Positions 1 through 6,314 of a DNA stretch of 7,959 nt are shown here, piece by piece. The DNA is from JBDSEG01 sp039920165 (GTDB lineage: Bacteria > Pseudomonadota > Gammaproteobacteria > Burkholderiales > Burkholderiaceae_C). A program made the position numbers and the translations under genes. The notes beneath the pieces were generated by a model. It was not told the DNA's origin and ran no database searches. It worked only from the letters and a program-made list of their open reading frames with translations. Numbering within the stretch: position 1 is the stretch's first letter; the number at the start of each line of letters is the position of its first letter. Location: NCBI GenBank assembly GCA_039920165.1, contig JBDSEG010000343.1:1-7959 (forward strand), in the 5' to 3' direction.

Positions 1-2134
1 AGACCGTGGACAGTCCCAGACCGGTCCCCTTGCCGGCCGGCTTGGTGGTGAAGAAGGGTTCGAAGATGCGGGCGCGCGTCTCGGCATCCATGCCGCAGCC
101 GCTGTCCGTGACCCAGATATGCGCGAAGCGCCCGGGCGGCAGGGGGCCGGGGCGCGGTCGGCCGGCAGGCAAGTCGACGGCTTCGAGCCCGACCTGGACG
201 TGCCCGCTTGCGCCGTGCAGCGCATGCCAGGCGTTGGTGCACAGATTCATGAGCACCTGCTGGAAATGCGTCGCGTTGGCCATCACCTGCAGCGGGTCAG
301 AGGTGATCCGCGTCTCCAGGCTGACGCCGGCCGGCAAGGTCGAGCGCATCAGCGCGAGGGTTTCCTCGAGCATCGGCGCCAGGGCGCGGTTCGACAGCTC
401 GTGCGGCTGGCGCCGGCCGAACGCGAGGATCTGCTGGACGAGCGTTCGCGCCCGACGCGCCGAAGTGCCGATCTGTTCGAGGCTGAGCAGGGCCGAATGG
501 TCGGGGCCGACCTCGTCGCGCGCAAGTGCGAGGTTGCCGATGATCGCGCCCAGGATATTGTTGAAGTCGTGGGCGATGCCGGCGGCCAGGGTGCCGATCG
601 CTTCCATCTTCTGCGATTCGCGCAGATGGCTTTCGAGCGCGAGCTGGGTCGCCTCGGCGCGCTTGCGCGCGGTGATATCGAGGTTGGTGCCGACCATGCG
701 CAGGGCGCGGCCCTGCGCATCGCGCTGGACGACGCGCCCGATGCTCAGGTTCCACAGCCAGCCGCCGTCGCGCATGCGAACCCGATGCTCGACCCGGTAG
801 GTGGCCTGCGGATCCTTCAGCGCCGTGACCAGCGCTGCCATCAGCGCGTTGCGTTCTTTGCCGGGCACCTGGCCGGCCAGCTCGGCAAAGGTGGTGAGCG
901 TCGCCTCGGCCGGCCCGCCGAGCCACTGCGACCACGACTCTGATAGATAGATCTTGCCGCTCTCGACGTCGAAATCCCACAGGCACAGGCTCGAGGCGTC
1001 GAGTGCACGCTGCAGCCGTTCCTCGCTCGCGCGCAGTGCCTGCGCGGCGCGCTCCCGAGTGCTGACGTCGCGCAGAAAGCCGGCGAACTGGTGCCTGCCT
1101 TCGATCTCGACATGGCTGAAGGCGATCTCGAGCGGAATCTCGTGGCCGTCTCGATGCAGGCCGCGCATCGCTGCGTTGCGCCAGTTCGATTGATGCGCGC
1201 CGCTGCGCAGATAGCGAGCCAGCGCGTCGCGCTGTGCCTGCCGCGCGGATTCGGGCTGCAGCATCGCGACATCGGCACCGACCACCGCCTCGGGTGCGTG
1301 GCCGAATACATCGGCCACCGCGGCGTTGGCATAGGTGATGCGCATTTGCTCGTCGAAGACGACGATCGCATCGGGCGCAGTCTCCCAGAGCTGGCGGAAG
1401 CGCTGCTCGCTCGCGCGCAGCGCCTGTTCGGCACGCGCCTGGCGGCGCAGCAGGCCGGCGCTGAGTCCGATCGCAGCGCCGACGAGGGCCAGCGAGAGCA
1501 CCAGCGTGGCGATCTCGACCAGCCGCTGCGCGCTGCGCGAGGCCTCGCCCATGGTGGCCGAGAAGCGCTGCTCGAGTGTGGTCAGCCGGTCGTTCAGTGG
1601 CGCCATGTGCTGCAGCAGGCTGCGCAACTCGTTCGATGCGGGGTCACCGGCCTGGACTCGGTTGTGCACCTGATCGCCGAGTTCGTGCAGTTGCTCCAGC
1701 TCGGCGTCGGCCTCGGCCCAGATCGCGATCGCGTCGGCCATGAACGGGACCCGGCGAAAGTTGCGGTACAGCCAGACCATGGCGTCGACATCGTCGGCGT
1801 GGTTGCCGCCCTGGACAAAACCTTGCCGCGCAACCGCAGCGTCGGGATCGGGCTTGTCGAGTTCGGTGCGTGCGACGCGGTCGCCCAGCGGGACGGCGAT
1901 CGCGGCGAGGTAGCGCCCATGCTCGGCGTCAGCGCGGGTCTCGGCATAACGGGTCAGGTGGTAGACGGCATCCTTCTGGCCCTTCGACCACAGGCTTTCG
2001 CCGCCCACATAGGCCCGCACCGCCGAAAGGATGTGCGCGCTCGTCAGACCCAGCACCGCGAGCAACGCCACGGCGATGACGAAGGGGCCGATCACGAGCC
2101 ACTGAAAGCGTGCGCTCGACTGCTTTGCGTTCAC
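1..2134 (-). CDS. PAS-domain sensor histidine kinase (3' end outside window)
   Basis: This is a membrane-bound two-component kinase, expected to autophosphorylate a histidine and pass the phosphate to a response regulator. The frame is open from 2134 to the left edge (711 codons seen). The GTG start is chosen because GGGAG lies 8 nt upstream and no in-frame ATG precedes it. Seen in order: TM1 at about residues 12-33; an extracytoplasmic region at about 34-205; TM2 at about 207-229; a first PAS at about 243-356; a second PAS_3-like fold at about 372-490 (TYRVEHRVRMRDGGWLWNL, then GTNLDIT); a HisKA domain with the H-box AHDFNN and phospho-acceptor His522; a HATPase with N630/N633, G1 box DSGCGMD at 677-683, F box FEPFFTTK from 691, and G2 box GKGTGLGLS. 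All catalytic boxes in view are intact. Whether a receiver domain follows (hybrid kinase) cannot be seen. The signal sensed is unknown; the gene is divergent from the hydrolase/transporter pair. Confidence 0.93.
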   Translation of the reverse strand, partial: MNAKQSSARFQWLVIGPFVIAVALLAVLGLTSAHILSAVRAYVGGESLWSKGQKDAVYHLTRYAETRADAEHGRYLAAIAVPLGDRVARTELDKPDPDAAVARQGFVQGGNHADDVDAMVWLYRNFRRVPFMADAIAIWAEADAELEQLHELGDQVHNRVQAGDPASNELRSLLQHMAPLNDRLTTLEQRFSATMGEASRSAQRLVEIATLVLSLALVGAAIGLSAGLLRRQARAEQALRASEQRFRQLWETAPDAIVVFDEQMRITYANAAVADVFGHAPEAVVGADVAMLQPESARQAQRDALARYLRSGAHQSNWRNAAMRGLHRDGHEIPLEIAFSHVEIEGRHQFAGFLRDVSTRERAAQALRASEERLQRALDASSLCLWDFDVESGKIYLSESWSQWLGGPAEATLTTFAELAGQVPGKERNALMAALVTALKDPQATYRVEHRVRMRDGGWLWNLSIGRVVQRDAQGRALRMVGTNLDITARKRAEATQLALESHLRESQKMEAIGTLAAGIAHDFNNILGAIIGNLALARDEVGPDHSALLSLEQIGTSARRARTLVQQILAFGRRQPHELSNRALAPMLEETLALMRSTLPAGVSLETRITSDPLQVMANATHFQQVLMNLCTNAWHALHGASGHVQVGLEAVDLPAGRPRPGPLPPGRFAHIWVTDSGCGMDAETRARIFEPFFTTKPAGKGTGLGLSTV

Positions 2135-2184
2135 GTTTTCGACTCCCGGACGGTGCGCAACACTGCGCTCCGATTGTCCCGGCG

Positions 2185-2219
2185 CGCCGCCTCCCGGCGA
2201 GCTCGCGCGGGAGGCGGCG
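2185..2219. repeat. GC-rich perfect 12-bp inverted repeat in divergent intergenic region
   Basis: Arms 2185-2196 and 2208-2219 (core GCCGCCTCCC / GGGAGGCGGC) are perfectly complementary. They flank an 11-nt centre whose first ten bases, GCGAGCTCGC, are themselves palindromic. It sits between two diverging genes, so a terminator role is not expected, and no T-run follows on either strand. It could be an operator, a cruciform, or a structure in a 5' leader. The rest of 2135-2306 shows no convincing sigma-70 promoter. Confidence 0.6.
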
Positions 2220-2306
2220 ATCGTGAAGTCCTACCATCTGCGCTGCGCCAGGCCACGGGTTCAGTGGACTAGCGGCCAGCCCGGCGCACCCACGAGGAGA
2301 AAGCCC

Positions 2307-3005
2307 ATGCTCACCGAGACCCAGTTGCGTCGGATCATGCCCAACCTCGCGCTGCCCAAATGCCAGAGCTTCCTGCCGCATTTGAACCAGGCCATGCGCG
2401 ACCACGAAATCAATACGTTGCTGCGCAGCGCCGCCTTCGTCGCGCAACTGGCGCACGAATCGGGCGAGTTCCGCTACATGGAGGAGTTGTGGGGGCCGAC
2501 CGCCGCGCAGCGCCGCTACGAACCCGCCTGCGACCTGGCGACGCGGCTGGGTAATCGCGACCCCGGCGATGGCCGGCGCTTCAAGGGCCGTGGGCCGATC
2601 CAGATCACCGGCCGCTTCAACTATTCGAAATACGGCGGCCTGCTCGGCCTCGATCTGGTCGCGCAGCCCGAGCTCGCCGCGACGCCGGCGATCGCTTTCG
2701 CCACCGCCGGGCTCTTCTGGCTCAGCAACGGCCTGAACGCCCTCGCCGATGCGCAGCGCTTCGAGACTATCACGCGGCGCATTAACGGCGGCGTGAACGG
2801 GCTGGCGGAGCGGCAGCGTTATTACGCGAAGGCGCTCGAAGTGCTGGGCGAAGGTTTCGTGGCCGACGAGCCCGGGCCGGTGCCGCGCGGACGGCCGCGC
2901 CACCTCGATCTCGATCCCCTGCCGCGCGGAAGCGAGGCGATCTTCGAGCTGCTTGGCGAGGTCAGGCATGCACGCCGGCGCGCCGCGCCCAAAGCGGTCC
3001 GATGA
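2307..3005 (+). CDS. GH19 chitinase / lysozyme-like glycoside hydrolase
   Basis: This 232-aa protein belongs to the COG3179-type predicted chitinases, a GH19/lysozyme-like fold that hydrolyses chitin or peptidoglycan and includes many phage endolysins. Seen: AHESGEFRYMEELWG at about 49-63, with Glu51 the probable catalytic acid and Glu59/60 candidates for the second carboxylate; and FKGRGPIQITGRFNYSKYG at 92-110, the substrate-cleft signature. The recognisable domain ends near residue 182; a 50-residue Pro/Arg-rich tail follows that I do not recognise. ATG 2307 is chosen because AGGAGA lies 7 nt upstream and the conserved-looking sequence starts here; the same frame is open back to 2223 but that part looks non-coding. 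There is no signal peptide or membrane segment, so export would need a holin-like or other route, or the protein acts on lysis. The stop overlaps the next start (ATGA), suggesting translational coupling. Chitinase versus muramidase activity cannot be decided from sequence. Confidence 0.85.
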   Translation: MLTETQLRRIMPNLALPKCQSFLPHLNQAMRDHEINTLLRSAAFVAQLAHESGEFRYMEELWGPTAAQRRYEPACDLATRLGNRDPGDGRRFKGRGPIQITGRFNYSKYGGLLGLDLVAQPELAATPAIAFATAGLFWLSNGLNALADAQRFETITRRINGGVNGLAERQRYYAKALEVLGEGFVADEPGPVPRGRPRHLDLDPLPRGSEAIFELLGEVRHARRRAAPKAVR

Positions 3006-4492
3006 AGGTGCGGGCCGCGGCCGCGTGGCTGCTCGCGGTGGTGTTGACGGCGCTTGCCGCCGCGCCGGCGCCTGCGGCCGACCGGCTCGTCGTCGGGTCC
3101 AAACGCTTCACCGAGTCGTACCTGCTCGGCGAGATCGTCCGGCAGACGCTGCAGGCCCAAGGCATCGCGGCCGAACACAAGCAGGGTCTCGGCAATACCG
3201 GCGTGCTCGAGCAGGCGCTTGCGAGCGGCAGCGTCGACCTCTACCCCGAATACACCGGCACCATCGTTCGCGAATTGCTCAAGCGCGAAGGCAATCCGGG
3301 CCTGGCCGAACTCAATACCTGGCTGGCGCCGCGCGGACTCAAGGCCGCGATACCCCTGGGCTTCAACAACACCTATGCGCTGGCGCTGCCGGAAGCGACC
3401 GCGCAGCGCCTGGGCATTGCACGCATCTCGGACCTGGCCGGCCCGAAGGCGCAGGGATTGCGCTACGGGCTCTCGCATGAATTTCTGGCCCGTGCCGACG
3501 GCTGGCCGGCATTGCAAAAGGCCTATGCGCTCGACGCCGCGACGCCGGCCGGACTCGATCACGGCCTCGCCTACGATGCGGTCAAGGACGACCGGGTGGA
3601 CCTGATCGATATCTATTCGACCGATGCCAAGGTCGGCCGCTATGCGCTGCGGGTGCTGGTCGACGACCGCCAGTTCTTTCCCAAATACGACGCCGTGCTG
3701 CTGATGCGGATGGCGGTCGACCCGGCACCTCTGCGCGGGCTCGAAGGCCGCATCAATGCGCCGACCATGATCGCGCTCAATGCGCAGGCCGAACTCGACG
3801 GCGTCGCCTTCGCCGAAGTTGCGCGGCGCTTTCTGGCCGGGGGCGCGGCGCCCCCATCGGGCGAGCGGGCGTCGTTCATGCAGCGCCTGTTCGCCCCCGA
3901 TTTCATGCGCCTTTCGATGCAGCATCTGCTGCTCGTCTTCGGTTCGGTGATTGCGGCGGTGGCGGTCGGCGTGCCGCTCGGCATCACGGCCTGGCGCTGG
4001 CCGCGGCTTGCGGCCTGGGTGCTCGGCGCGGTGGCCGTGCTGCAGACCGTGCCCTCGCTCGCACTGCTGGCGTTTCTCATCGCGCTGGTCGGCGGCATCG
4101 GCCTATTGCCGGCGCTCATTGCCCTTTTTCTCTACGCACTGCTGCCGATCGTTCGCAATACACACACCGGCCTTGTCGAAGTGCCGCTCGAAGTGGGCAA
4201 GGCGGCGCTCGCTCTTGGACTTTCGAAGTCGCAGGTGCTGAGGCTGGTGCAATTGCCGCTTGCCGGACCGCTGATCATGGCCGGCATCAAGACCGCGGCG
4301 GTCATCAATGTCGGAACGGCGACGCTGGCGGCATTTGTCGGTGCGGGCGGATTCGGCGAGCGCATCGTCGCCGGACTCGCGGTGAACGATACCGCGACGA
4401 TGGTCGCCGGCGCCTTGCCGGCGGCGGTGCTGGCGCTCTTGGTGCAGCAGGGTTTCGAAGTGGTCGAACGCCGTATGCGGCGGGGCCGCTGA
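3002..4492 (+). CDS. Osmoprotectant (glycine betaine/choline-type) ABC transporter, fused substrate-binding and permease protein
   Basis: This 496-aa protein combines a periplasmic solute receptor and an inner-membrane channel for quaternary-amine osmoprotectants. Seen: a signal peptide at about 1-26 (Ala/Leu-rich, ending APAPAA); an OpuAC/OsmF-like binding domain at about 27-290, with VGSKRFTESYLLGEI near its start, LYPEYTGT at 80-87 and DIYSTDAKV further on; then a BPD_transp_1 permease at about 305-490 with several membrane helices. The EAA-like loop is EVGKAALALGLSKSQVLRL followed by the conserved LP at 418-419. The order is binding domain first, the reverse of Lactococcus OpuABC. The ATG overlaps the stop of the hydrolase gene by 4 bp. 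No ATP-binding subunit (ProV/OpuAA/OsmV type) is encoded in the window, so it must be supplied from elsewhere. The ligand is inferred from family only; choline, carnitine or another small solute are alternatives. Confidence 0.92.
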   Translation: MKVRAAAAWLLAVVLTALAAAPAPAADRLVVGSKRFTESYLLGEIVRQTLQAQGIAAEHKQGLGNTGVLEQALASGSVDLYPEYTGTIVRELLKREGNPGLAELNTWLAPRGLKAAIPLGFNNTYALALPEATAQRLGIARISDLAGPKAQGLRYGLSHEFLARADGWPALQKAYALDAATPAGLDHGLAYDAVKDDRVDLIDIYSTDAKVGRYALRVLVDDRQFFPKYDAVLLMRMAVDPAPLRGLEGRINAPTMIALNAQAELDGVAFAEVARRFLAGGAAPPSGERASFMQRLFAPDFMRLSMQHLLLVFGSVIAAVAVGVPLGITAWRWPRLAAWVLGAVAVLQTVPSLALLAFLIALVGGIGLLPALIALFLYALLPIVRNTHTGLVEVPLEVGKAALALGLSKSQVLRLVQLPLAGPLIMAGIKTAAVINVGTATLAAFVGAGGFGERIVAGLAVNDTATMVAGALPAAVLALLVQQGFEVVERRMRRGR

Positions 4493-4509
4493 GGCGGCAT
4501 TGCGATTCA

Positions 4510-4526
4510 CATTCGCGGCGCGAATG
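4510..4526. repeat. Small 7-bp inverted repeat after the transporter gene
   Basis: CATTCGC and GCGAATG (4510-4516 and 4520-4526) flank a 3-nt centre, 18 bp after the transporter stop. It could fold into a short hairpin but has no following T-run, so it is at best a weak or Rho-dependent 3' end signal. The GCGAAT half recurs at 4553-4558. Confidence 0.35.
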
Positions 4527-4565
4527 GCGGGCCCAGTGCGACTTATGCGGTTGCGAATTGACCCG

Positions 4566-4608
4566 ACTCGGTATCCATCGCCATTTGGCGACGCAATGGG
4601 ATCCGAGT
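4566..4608. repeat. Nested inverted repeat upstream of hns-like gene
   Basis: The outer arms 4566-4576 (ACTCGGTATCC) and 4599-4608 (GGATCCGAGT) pair over 10 bp with one bulged T. Inside them lies a second inverted repeat, CGCCA-TT-TGGCG, at 4579-4590. No T-run follows. The element lies 113 bp before the H-NS start and overlaps the candidate promoter, so it may be a protein-binding site or DNA cruciform, or an RNA structure if transcription starts further upstream. Confidence 0.5.
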
Positions 4609-4613
4609 GGAAT
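4585..4613 (+). promoter_or_regulatory. Candidate sigma-70 promoter for the hns-like operon
   Basis: TTGGCG (4585-4590, 4 of 6 to TTGACA) is followed after exactly 17 bp by TGGAAT (4608-4613, 4 of 6 to TATAAT). Transcription would start near 4620, leaving a leader of about 100 nt. A second possible -35, TTGACC at 4558-4563, lacks a convincing -10. This is a pattern match only. The rest of 4493-4720 holds no gene that I can support. Confidence 0.3.
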
Positions 4614-4720
4614 CGGCGTTACAGTCGCGCCCTGGGAGAATTGGCAAGCAAAGAGGCCGCAAGCGCCCGCAATGCCCACGCCACTGATCGGCGTTCACCA
4701 ACAACGGTAATGAAAGACTT

Positions 4721-5071
4721 ATGGCAAAGACCCTGAATCAGATTCAAAAGCAGATCGCGACATTGCAAAAGCAGGCCGAGTCCCTGAAGTCCAGGGATCT
4801 TCCGGGAGTGGTCGAGCGAATCCGCGAGGCGGTGGCCTATTACGGCATTACCGCCGCTGACGTCTTCGGTGCGGGCGGCGTGAAGACCGCAGCGCGCAAG
4901 GCCGGCGCCAAGCGCGGCGGTGCGCGCAAGACGGCGAAGCGCAAGGGCCATCTGCCGCCCAAGTTTCGCGACGATGCCGGCAATGCCTGGTCGGGCCACG
5001 GCAAGCGCCCCAATTGGTACAAGGATGCGCTCGCGGCCGGCAAGACACTGCAAGACCTGCTCGTTAAATGA
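4721..5071 (+). CDS. H-NS family nucleoid-associated / histone-like protein
   Basis: This 116-aa DNA-binding protein is expected to oligomerise along DNA, compact it and silence genes. Seen: an N-terminal helical, probably coiled-coil oligomerisation region at about 1-45 (LNQIQKQIATLQKQAESLK), then the common YGITAADVFG motif at 41-50. A strongly basic Ala/Gly/Lys/Arg linker follows at about 55-76 (KTAARKAGAKRGGARKTAK), and a C-terminal H-NS DNA-binding domain at about 79-116 with KFRDDAGNAWSGHGKRPNW. The core loop reads GHGKRP where enterobacterial H-NS has a GQGRTP-like sequence; Lys/Arg keep the positive charge that contacts the minor groove. Length is normal for the betaproteobacterial paralogues. 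The ATG is preceded only by a weak AAAGA. The next gene follows after 18 bp, suggesting co-transcription. Several hns paralogues per genome are usual in this group, so I give no specific symbol. Confidence 0.93.
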   Translation: MAKTLNQIQKQIATLQKQAESLKSRDLPGVVERIREAVAYYGITAADVFGAGGVKTAARKAGAKRGGARKTAKRKGHLPPKFRDDAGNAWSGHGKRPNWYKDALAAGKTLQDLLVK

Positions 5072-5089
5072 TCTGGTGAAGAGTCGGCC

Positions 5090-6301
5090 ATGAACCTGCG
5101 CGCGATTCGCACTCGTGCCGGCTCTCTCGCGGCGGCGCTGCTGCTTTCGCTCGCGGTGACCCTCGTCCCGGCGCAGTCTGCGCCGGCCACGGGCAGCCAC
5201 AACCTGCATCTGTTCGGCAAGGACGTGCGGACCGATGCCGCTGTCGATGGCGACTACATGGCCTTCGGCGGCCATGTGGCGGTCGAACACCCGGTGGGCA
5301 TCGATGCCACCCTGGCCGGCGGTACGGTCGAGGTGAATGCGGCGATCGGCGACGATCTGCGCGTGGCCGGCGGCACGGTTGTCGTCAAGGCGCAGGTGGG
5401 CGGTGAACTCTATGGCGCGGCTGGCGACCTGCGCCTGGCGCCCGAGGGCCGCATCGCGGGCGATGCGGCGGTGGCGGGCGGCAATATCGCGATCGATGGC
5501 CGGATCGGCGGCAGCCTGCGCGCTGCGGCGCGCACCATCGTCATCAATGGAGAGGTCGCCGGCGATGTGCGGCTCAATGCGCAGCAGATCGCTCTCGGAC
5601 CGAAGGCGAAGATCGGCGGAACGCTCAGCTACAGTTCGAAAGAGGCAATAAGCCGCGCCGAAGGTTCGGTGATCGGCGGTGCAGTGACCGATTCGAATGG
5701 TGAGCGCAAGGCGCGTCGCGCCGAACGCGACGCGGATGCCGGCACCGACGACGGCGACGCCATGTCGCGCGGGTGGCTGCCGATGGGCATCGGTTCGGTA
5801 TTCGGCTATCTGATGCTGCTCGCGCTGGCCGCGCTGATGTTGTGGCTCGCGCCGCGCTTCGCAGCGCGCGCCGTCGCCGGGGTCTTCGGCTCGCCGTGGC
5901 GCTCGATCGGTCTCGGGCTGCTGCTCGTGCTCGTGGTGCCGCTCGTCGCCGTGCTGCTCGTCCTCACCCTGCTCGGCATTCCGTTCGCGCTGGCGCTGCT
6001 CGCGCTCTATCCGCTGCTGACGATGCTCGGCTTCGTCATCGCCGCGGTCGCCCTCGGGCAGCGGTTGGGCTGGGCATTCCGGTCGACACCTGCCGCGGCA
6101 TCGCCGGCGGCCGTGCCGGCGCCAGCCCCATCGGCATCGCCCGCCCCGACCTTCGGCCTCGCAGCGCTCGGCCTGCTGGTGCTGATGCTGGTCGGCTGGC
6201 TGCCGTTCATCGGCTGGCTGCTGCTGTCGCTCGCCACGCTGGCCGGACTCGGTGCCATCGTCCTCGCCGTCACGCGCGGCCGGCGCGAGCCGTCCACCTG
6301 A
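5090..6301 (+). CDS. Membrane protein with bactofilin-like beta-helical repeat domain (polymer-forming type)
   Basis: A 403-aa envelope protein of unknown function. Seen: a signal peptide or anchor at about 1-31 ending AQSAPA. Residues about 40-185 form a ladder of short repeats rich in Gly/Ala and alternating hydrophobics (GDYMAFGGHVAVE, GDDLRVAGGTVVV, GDAAVAGGNIAIDG, GGSLRAAARTIVINGEVAG). This is typical of a right-handed beta-helix such as the bactofilin fold, which can polymerise. A charged linker follows at 203-225 (ERKARRAERDADAGTDDGD), then hydrophobic helices at about 236-254, 273-322 (two) and 355-395 (two), separated by a Pro/Ala linker at 333-353. The N-terminal signal would place the beta-helix outside the membrane, unlike cytosolic bactofilins. 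The start is supported by GAAGAG 6 nt before the ATG. It lies 18 bp after the hns-like gene. The fold is read from the repeat pattern; scaffold or polymer function is only inferred. Confidence 0.82.
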   Translation: MNLRAIRTRAGSLAAALLLSLAVTLVPAQSAPATGSHNLHLFGKDVRTDAAVDGDYMAFGGHVAVEHPVGIDATLAGGTVEVNAAIGDDLRVAGGTVVVKAQVGGELYGAAGDLRLAPEGRIAGDAAVAGGNIAIDGRIGGSLRAAARTIVINGEVAGDVRLNAQQIALGPKAKIGGTLSYSSKEAISRAEGSVIGGAVTDSNGERKARRAERDADAGTDDGDAMSRGWLPMGIGSVFGYLMLLALAALMLWLAPRFAARAVAGVFGSPWRSIGLGLLLVLVVPLVAVLLVLTLLGIPFALALLALYPLLTMLGFVIAAVALGQRLGWAFRSTPAAASPAAVPAPAPSASPAPTFGLAALGLLVLMLVGWLPFIGWLLLSLATLAGLGAIVLAVTRGRREPST

Positions 6302-6314
6302 GATTTCCGGTCGC

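Noticed and set aside
297..986. Frameshift or pseudogene in the histidine kinase suggested by the broken open frames in this stretch
   Set aside because: The kinase frame itself is uninterrupted from 2134 to the left edge; those other frames are out of phase with it.
1091..2272. Plus-strand 393-codon open frame antisense to the histidine kinase
   Set aside because: The minus strand carries the complete set of PAS, HisKA and HATPase motifs in one frame. The antisense frame has only low-complexity Arg/Ala/Gly-rich sequence, as GC-rich coding DNA often gives.
1929..3925. Minus-strand frames of 346 and 367 codons opposite the hydrolase and transporter genes
   Set aside because: They lie opposite genes with clear family motifs, show no domain, and have typical shadow composition. 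The opening MPDLAKQLEDRLASA looks protein-like but is the complement of the hydrolase tail.
4500..4736. 78-codon plus-strand frame in the hns leader
   Set aside because: No ribosome binding site or recognisable motif; it runs into the hns start in another frame and covers the inverted repeats and promoter candidate.
4619..5290. 223-codon minus-strand frame opposite the hns-like gene
   Set aside because: Antisense to a strongly supported H-NS protein and to the start of the beta-helix gene; no motif seen.
5200..5640. Short periodic DNA repeats inside the beta-helix gene as a possible CRISPR or tandem repeat array
   Set aside because: The periodicity is at the protein level (Gly-rich rungs) with divergent DNA; no identical repeats with spacers exist.
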